This document shows positions 57,760 through 64,000 of a DNA stretch of 64,000 bases, piece by piece. Position numbers and translations under genes: made by a program. The stretch is taken from assembly GCF_033115175.1 (NCBI RefSeq), contig NC_084850.1, positions 21,979,218 through 22,043,217 on the forward strand, read 5' to 3'. Below the pieces are notes generated by a model that was not told the DNA's origin, made no database searches, and worked only from the letters and a program-made list of their open reading frames with translations. Every line of letters begins with the position of its first letter. The first letter of the stretch is position 1. The stretch is from Lepus europaeus. Its lineage: Eukaryota > Chordata > Mammalia > Lagomorpha > Leporidae.

Positions 57760-58104
57760 CCTATTTCTTTTCTTAACTTTCCACAAAGTCTCATTTATTC
57801 AGGTAACATTTGCTGAGTCCCTCAGTGTCCCTGGAATTGGGCCAAGAGCTAGTTTCCAGATAAATGAATAAAATAAATGTAAGGATGAAATTTTGATGAA
57901 AAAATGATGGAAGTACAATTGGACTCCACCTAACAACATATTGGTCCGGGATGGACTGCATATACAATGTGTTACCATGTAGGCTAGAGCTGTATATTAT
58001 TTGGATCTGTGTAAGCACACCCCATCTCGCTTGCACAATGATGAAATTGCTTAATGATACATTTCTCAGAATATACCCCCTCTTATTAAGAGACATATGA
58101 CTAG

Positions 58105-58433
58105 GCCGGCAGCACGGCTCAATAGGCTAATCCTCCACCTGCGGCACCGGCACACCGGGTTCTAGTCCCAGTCAGGGCGCCAGATTCTGTCCCGGTTGCC
58201 CCTCTTCCAGGCCAGCTCTCTGCTGTGGCCAGGGAGTGCAGTGGAGGATGGCCCAAGTGCTTGGGCCCTGCACCCCATGGGAGACCAGGAGAAGCACCTG
58301 GCTCCTGCCTTCGGATCAGCGCGGTGCGCCGGCTGCAGCGGCCATTGGAGGGTGAACCAACGGCAAAGGAAGACCTTTCTCTCTGTCTCTCTCACTGTCC
58401 ACTCTGCCTGTCAAAAAAAAAAAAAAAAAGAGG
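58105..58433 (+). repeat. C-SINE type B
   Basis: Target duplication catatgact at 58094-58102 and 58436-58444. Confidence 0.9.
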
Positions 58434-58702
58434 GTCATATGACTGTATTCACAAATTTAGGAAGGGCTCAGATGAAGGAGTGGTTGATCAGATGGGAAGG
58501 GGATTTGAGTCAAGAAAGTCTGAAGTTTCTTGGAAGTGTGAGCTGAATCTTGAAAGATGAGTAGTAGTACTCTAAGCAGACAAAAAAAAAGGTAAAAGAA
58601 GAAGCAATAGCACGTGCAAAGGCACGGAAGTGTGAATCAACACGATTGGCTGTAGTACTTAAAATAAGTCAGGGTTACTGGAGCTCAGTGGGTGGGGGTG
58701 AG

Positions 58703-59003
58703 GTGGCGGTCTTGTGGCACAGTCTGTGATGCTGACATCCCATATGAGCACTGGCTCAAGTCCTAGGTGCTCCGTTTCCAATCCAGCTCCCTGCTAATGT
58801 GCCTGGGAAAGCAGCAGAAGATGGCCTGAGTGCTTGGGCCCCTGCATCCACGTGGGAGACCCTGATGGAGTTCCAGGCTCCTGGCTTCAGCCTGGACAAG
58901 CACTGGCCATTGCAGTCATTTGGGGAGTGAACCAGTGGATAGAAGATCACTCCCTCCGTCCTTTCTCTCTATTGCTCTGCCTTTCAAATAAATATTTTTT
59001 AAT
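58703..59003 (+). repeat. C-SINE type A
   Basis: Diverged head, clear body and tail. Confidence 0.8.
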
Positions 59004-59199
59004 AAAAGAAAGGGTGGTGGGAGGAGATTGAGTGAGAAGTAAGAGTCCACAGAAAAAGGTATTATTTCACTTAACAAATTAAAATAATTGAAAATCTAGA
59101 CAGACGCATTCATAAAGTTGACTTACCTTACAAAATACTTCAGTATTTGGGAAATATCTATTGCAACATTTCAGTTTTAAGTACTAGGCACTCAAACAT

Positions 59200-59640
59200 T
59201 GGTAAGATCAACAAACTCCAAGCACAAAAAATGAAGAAAACAACACCAAGACACATGATAACCAAATTGCTTAAAATTAATGATAGGGAAAATCTTAAAA
59301 ACAGCCAAATGAAATAACAACACATTATGCAGAGAGGACAACAGATTTTTCATTAGAAAAAAAAGCAGGCCAAAAGACAGTGGCAGAATATCTTTAACGG
59401 AGTAAAGGAAAAAAAGTCAACTTACACTTCTTTACCCAGAAATACATCTTTCAAAAACAACAAAGACTTTTTCAGATGTAAAAAAGTTTAAAGGACTCAT
59501 CCCTAGAAGACTTGCACTATAATCAATGTTAGAGGAAGTCCTCTGGTACTGACATGAGATTGTCAAAATCTAGATGTTGAGAAGCAGTGCAAAATAGTGG
59601 AAATGGTAAATCTGTGGATAGGTGTAAAGACTTTTTTCTT
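59200..59640 (+). mobile_element. old L1/HAL1 ORF1 C-terminal relic
   Basis: The segment follows the order of the L1 ORF1 C-terminal region: '..aaaacagccaaatgaaataacaacac..', 'cccagaaatacatctttc' and 'agaggaagtcctctggtactgacatgag'. It is heavily mutated with no open frame. Confidence 0.55.
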
Positions 59641-59711
59641 ATCACTTACATCTCTTCAAAGATAATCGACTCTCCAAAGTATACTCACTCATGATTTTAT
59701 GGCTTTATAAC

Positions 59712-60056
59712 ATATGAGGGAACTTCAAAAAATTCACATCATTTTTTAATTCCATTTTTCCACTAACTTATTTATGTAAGTGGCAGAGAGGCAGAGATAT
59801 AGACAGACAGAAAAAGAAAGTTCCCATTCACTGGTTTGTTCTCCAAAGGCCCACAGTGGTCCCAGGGTAGGGACAAAGCTAGGAGCGGGTGCAAGGGCCC
59901 AAGGACTTGGGCCATCTTTACTGCTTTCCCAGGCCATAGCAGAGAACTGGATCAGAAGTGGAGCACCGGGACTCAAACCAGCGCCTATATGTGATGCCGG
60001 CACTGTAGGCACAGATTTACCTGCTACACCACAGCGCCAGCCCCAATTCTCTCATA
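59712..60056. mobile_element. palindromic MITE (copy 4), degraded, split by a SINE
   Basis: Left end tatgagggaacttcaaaaaa at 59714-59732; a right remnant 'ctctcatata' follows the SINE at about 60048. Most of the right half is missing. Confidence 0.35.
59764..60046 (-). repeat. C-SINE type A, shortened, inside a MITE
   Basis: Antisense, CT-rich part reduced; ends cagcgccagcccc. Confidence 0.8.
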
Positions 60057-60059
60057 TAC

Positions 60060-60520
60060 TTTATTTCTTTGTTTCTGTGTGCTAATTTCTGAATAATTTC
60101 TACTGAATTGTCTTCCAGCTTACTAATTCTCCAATTAATTGTGTTTAATTTGCTGATTTGCTGTTATCTCTTTACTTTATTGTGTTCTTATCTTCAATCA
60201 TGATTTTTTTCCTTCCAGAAATTTAATGAAGTGACTTTTCAAATATTATTTTCCTTAGAATTCTTTTCTCTGCACATGTTTTTATTTCTTTAAACATGGT
60301 GAGCATAATTCTTCATATTAAGTATTTAAAAGTTCCAATATATAAAACTATTCCAGAGTATGATTTTGCCATCCATTATTTTTGCTGACTCTCATTTGTG
60401 ATAATTAGTTCTGTTTTTTTAACTTTTTTGTGAGCTGCACACTTTCCTTATAAAATAATTTGTGTAAATTCTTTGTGATCTACGACAAAAGTGAATTTCT
60501 TCACAAAGGATCTGTGTTTG
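60060..60520 (-). mobile_element. old L1/HAL1-like relic, antisense
   Basis: T-rich text such as 'ctgaattgtcttccagcttactaattctcc' and 'ttgtgttcttatcttcaatcatg' resembles the antisense of an old L1 ORF1/5' region. No frame is intact. Confidence 0.4.
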
Positions 60521-60772
60521 CTTTTGCTGAATGTCTGGGGACACTCACAGGCCAGAGCCACTTAAAATTTATGACTAGAGGTTTCTGTAGTCACTCAGAC
60601 AATGGGAATTAGGGTTGCTGATTACAACTTCTAGGCAATTTTTTCCTTTGGGTCCTTCTCAGTACCAGCAAGACAATACTCCTAATTAGTTCACTAGAAG
60701 AGTGTGTGGGAAAGCAAATTAAGTTCATCTCACTGGGGATGTATGCCTTTCTACCAATTTAATGGGAAAAGG

Positions 60773-61082
60773 CTGGGGCCAGCATTGTGGCACAGTGGGT
60801 AAGGCCACCACCTTTAGTGCTGGTATCCTATAAGGGCAACAGTTCGAGGCCTGGCTGCTCCACTTCTGATCCAGATCCCTGCTGATGGCCTGAGAAAGTG
60901 GAAGAGGATGGCCCAAGTCCTTGGGCCCCTGTGCTCACATAGGAGACCTGGAGGAAGCTCCTGGCTTTGGGTCAGCCCAGCCCAGGCCATTGCTGCCATT
61001 TGGGGAGTGAGCCAGCAGATGGAGGACCTCTCTCTCTGCTGTGACTCTGCCTCTCAAATAAATGAATAAATCTAGAAAAAAA
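60773..61082 (+). repeat. C-SINE type A
   Basis: Exact target duplication aatgggaaaagg at 60761-60772 and 61083-61094. Confidence 0.9.
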
Positions 61083-61094
61083 AATGGGAAAAGG

Positions 61095-61624
61095 ACTCCT
61101 ATTGGACTTGGTCCCCAAGCTTATGTCCTTTAGCCTGTGTTTAGGGTGGCTTTTAAAAGTGCGAATTCAAATTCTACAACTGTCTTCAGGTACAACATGG
61201 ATTTCAGTGCTTCACTTTTCTATGTTTTCCGAGTTTCTTAGGTTTTATTCTGATAATTCCTTACCTCGCAGATCTTTAAAGATTTTAAGTAAATGTCTCC
61301 CTCATCTCATAATCAGTACTTTTTGCTGCTCTCTGAGGTGATGACATGCCGGAAACAGAAAGCCTATATTCCCTCTTTGGTCCGCTTCAACATAGCTTCT
61401 GGATCCACTAAAATTCCTTTTCCAGAGGTCAGAAAAGATCATCAAACTGCCATAAGGATCTGACATACTTTTCATTCCTACCAAATTCAACCTCTCTACA
61501 GTTTCTGACACCTTATTCTTCCCTCCTTCTTGGAACCAGTTTTTGACTTTCCCAACACCTCCCTTTCCTGTACAGTACTTGAATGCTCGGTCCTCTGGGA
61601 TCAGATCTGAATCTTTTCACTTCT
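61095..61624. other. stretch without recognised features
   Basis: Only short chance frames between two SINEs. Confidence 0.45.
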
Positions 61625-61666
61625 TTTTTAAAGATTTAATTTTTTTGAAAGGCAGAAGTTACAGAG

Positions 61667-61713
<47 letters not shown>

Positions 61714-61984
61714 CACAGAGAGAGAGATTTTCTGTCCTCTGGTTCATTCCCCAAATGGTTGCTATGGATGGAGCTGGGCCTATCCAAAGCTAAAAGCCAA
61801 GAGCTTCTTTCGGGTCTCCCATGCTGGTGCAAGGGCCCAAGGATTTTGGCCATCTTCTACTACTTTCTCAGGCCATAGCAGAGAGCTGGATGGGAAGTGG
61901 AGCAGCAGGGACTCAAACCGGTACCCATATGGGATGCTGGCACTGTAGGCGGTGGCTTCACCTGCTTTGCCACAGTGCCAGCCT
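61625..61984 (-). repeat. C-SINE type A with (GA)n
   Basis: Antisense; GA run at about 61672-61700. Confidence 0.85.
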
Positions 61985-62356
61985 CTCTTCATTTCTATAC
62001 TTCCTCTGCCACTACTGTCCCTTAAGCAACCACTATGTATTTCAGATTATCTCAGTACCCTCTTCATTGGATGTTTTCTGCTCATTCTTTTCCTCAAGCA
62101 ATGCATTCCCCCTATAGCAACTAAAGTGATCTTTTAAAAATGACAATTAGATCTTTTAGTTTTGCCTGGGTAAGACCATTCAAGGTACTACTTTCAAATT
62201 TTAGATAAATTCCAACTATTTACCATTACCCATTGAACCTTGCCTATATATCCATAATTATCTCATGCCTATATATCCATAATTGTCCTCCTATAAGGGA
62301 TCTTCAAAAGGTTCATGGAAAATACGTATCATGAAAAACTACCTACGGATTTTTAA

Positions 62357-63045
62357 AATGATTTCTTTATTTATTTGAAAGACAGCATGAAAGAGAGACA
62401 GAGGCATCTTTTATGTGAATTGGGGGTTCACTCCCCAAATGTCTTTTTTTTTTTTTTTTACTTTTTGACAGGCAGAGTGGACAGTGAGAGAGAGAGACAG
62501 AGAGAAAGGAATTCCTTTTGCCGTTGGTTCACCCTCCAATGGCCGCCGCGGCTGGCACGCTGCGGCCTGTGCACCGCGCTATTCCAATGGCAGGAGCCAG
62601 GCACTTATCCTGGTCTCCCATGGGATGCAGGGCCCAAGCACTTGGGCCATCCTCCACTGCACTCCCTGGCCACAGCAGAGAGCTGGCCTGGAAGAGGGGC
62701 AACCGGGACAGAATCCAGCGCCCCAACCGGGACTAGAACCCGGTGTGCCGGCGCCGCTAAGCGGAGGATTAGCCTGTTGAGCCACAGCGCCAGCCCACTC
62801 CCCAAATGTCTGCAACTACTGCATTTGGGCCAGGCTGAAGCCAGGAGCCATGAATCAGAATCTCTCACTTGGGTAGCAGCAAACCAAGTAGTCAGACCAT
62901 CATTCATCTGCTGCTTTCCAGGCACATTAGTGGGGAATTGGATCAGAAGTGGAGCAGCTGGGACTCGAACCAATAAGATACAGGTAAGTAAGATACAGGT
63001 GTCCAAAGCAGCAGCTTGACCCATTGTGTCACAATTTCCACTCCC
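62357..63045 (-). repeat. C-SINE type A inside a MITE, hosting a type B SINE
   Basis: Host parts 62357-62445 and 62811-63045. Confidence 0.85.
62446..62794 (-). repeat. C-SINE type B nested in type A
   Basis: Target duplication cactccccaaatgtct at 62430-62445 and 62795-62810. Confidence 0.9.
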
Positions 63046-63164
63046 ATGTATGGGTTTTTAAAAAAGTTTTTAAAATAAATTAAATAAAGCAGCAAAATAA
63101 ATTAACCTTTCAATCTCATCTTTCTGGTAACTTTTTGAAGTACCCTCATATAATACCATAGACA

Positions 63165-63525
63165 TGCTGACTATGTTTTTTTTTAGTTTCTCAAGCATGC
63201 CACATTTTTTTCCTACCTCAGATCTTTGATTCTTACTATTCCCTCTTCTTGGAATTTTGTTTCTGTGCTTTGTGTATGGGTAACCTCTTACACTACATCT
63301 TATCATGAGGCCTTCCCTGATCACCTAATCTAATAGAATATTGTTCTTTTCCTTTAGAAAGTTTATCATAATTTTGATTAATAGTCTATTAAGTGTTTAC
63401 CTATTTCAGGTCTGTCCCCTCCCCAATAAGTGCCAGGAATGTAGATGCCCTACTTTTCCTACTCTATGCTCAGGACTTAGCACATAGTAAAGTTTAATAC
63501 ACACATATTAAATGATTGACTTCTC
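63165..63525 (+). mobile_element. L2 LINE 3' relic
   Basis: 'gaggccttccctgatcacct', '..gtttatcataattttg', 'gtgccaggaatgtagatgcc' and 'cttagcacatagtaaagttt' follow the L2 3' order. Confidence 0.6.
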
Positions 63526-63971
63526 TCTTTTTAAGCAGAATTACATGAAAAATACAATTGTAAAAGTACAATTGTTACATGTTGAGCATAGAACTGGAAA
63601 CAAGGAGTATGAGTTAGAAATCAGTCTAAAAATAACATATCTGTGTATAGACTCAACCCTTAAACCCATATACTCTGGATTACATGTCCATGATTAATGT
63701 TTAATGGATAAAATCAGCAACTTCCTGAATAACTTAATACTGGATTTTTATTATTGTTATCTATACTTCAGTTAAAGTAAATAAATAATCTTCTACAAAT
63801 AGTATTTTTTTTCTCATGTAGGCTTGAAATTTTGTTATGTAGAACTCTGAAACATTTTCCCACAGATACAACATCATACACAGTGTTTCATTTCCTTTGG
63901 CTAGTTCATAATGTTTAACCTGTAATTCATTTACCCGTTTAAAAATATGGATTGAAAACTACTTTGTGAGG

Positions 63972-64000
63972 GGCCGGCACGGTGGTGTAGCAGATAAAGC
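63972..64000 (+). repeat. C-SINE type A, cut by the window edge
   Basis: Begins ggggccggcacggtggtgta; the rest lies beyond the window. Confidence 0.85.

Larger units (their letters stand above)
62293..63152. mobile_element. palindromic MITE (copy 5) carrying nested SINEs
   Basis: Left end gggatcttcaaaaggttcatgg at 62297; right end 'taactttttgaagtaccctcata' to about 63151. The ends are a good inverted-repeat match. A type A SINE containing a type B SINE lies between. Confidence 0.6.

Overview
The window is mammalian, gene-poor and very repeat-rich, and looks lagomorph, most likely rabbit (Oryctolagus). The main evidence is about 55 copies of the tRNA-derived C-SINE. Each has a Pol III B-box of the form GGTTCTAGTCCCGG or GGTTCGAGTCCCGG and a CT-rich 3' part. 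Two types are separated here. Type A has a '..gtaaagcc..' head and a 'cttTCAAATAAATAAATCTT(A)n' tail. Type B has a 'ggctaatcctcc' head and a 'ctgtccactctgcctgtc(A)n' tail. No bacterial-style genes, operons or CRISPR arrays are present.

The only intact host gene recognised is on the minus strand. Its single coding exon (44765-45724) encodes a 319-residue coiled-coil protein that I recognise as CCDC160. In human this gene is X-linked, between the miR-106a~363 cluster and PHF6/HPRT1, so the window is probably from the X chromosome, in inverted orientation. Its likely promoter is the only CpG island (about 53150-53780), 8 kb upstream, which carries a perfect palindromic RFX X-box. A good splice donor in the island, a 55-nt candidate non-coding exon (52104-52158) and an acceptor just before the coding exon give a plausible three-exon transcript.

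Left part (1-10.8 kb): an antisense old L1 endonuclease relic (1.84-3.45 kb), a sense old L1 (4.6-8.3 kb) broken by SINEs, and a short palindromic DNA element (MITE) with a SINE in it. 10878-16012 is the most unusual element: a complete-looking L1-type insertion with a 17-bp target duplication, a YY1-like 5' end, an uninterrupted ORF1 and an L1 3' end, but no ORF2. In place of ORF2 lie about 2.8 kb that include a retroviral gag zinc-knuckle-like relic.

Middle part (16-44 kb): many SINEs, a solo ERV1-like LTR with a 37-bp tandem repeat (about 20.2-20.7 kb), an MLT1-like LTR (22.3-22.7 kb), and a decayed ERVL provirus (26.7 to about 34.5 kb; LTR, Leu-type primer site, protease, RNase H/integrase relics, no recognisable reverse transcriptase). 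A TMED4 retrocopy (27250-29099, 16-bp target duplication) has landed in this provirus. Another ERV1-like LTR lies at 35.2-35.7 kb, and short L1 3' ends and L2/MIR relics follow.

Right part (44-64 kb): CCDC160, its introns and CpG island, then L2, MIR, old L1 ORF1 relics, more SINEs and another MITE with a nested SINE pair. Type B elements repeatedly sit inside type A elements, so type B was active later. Coordinates of old repeats are approximate. Family names come from recognising diagnostic sequence, not from a database search.
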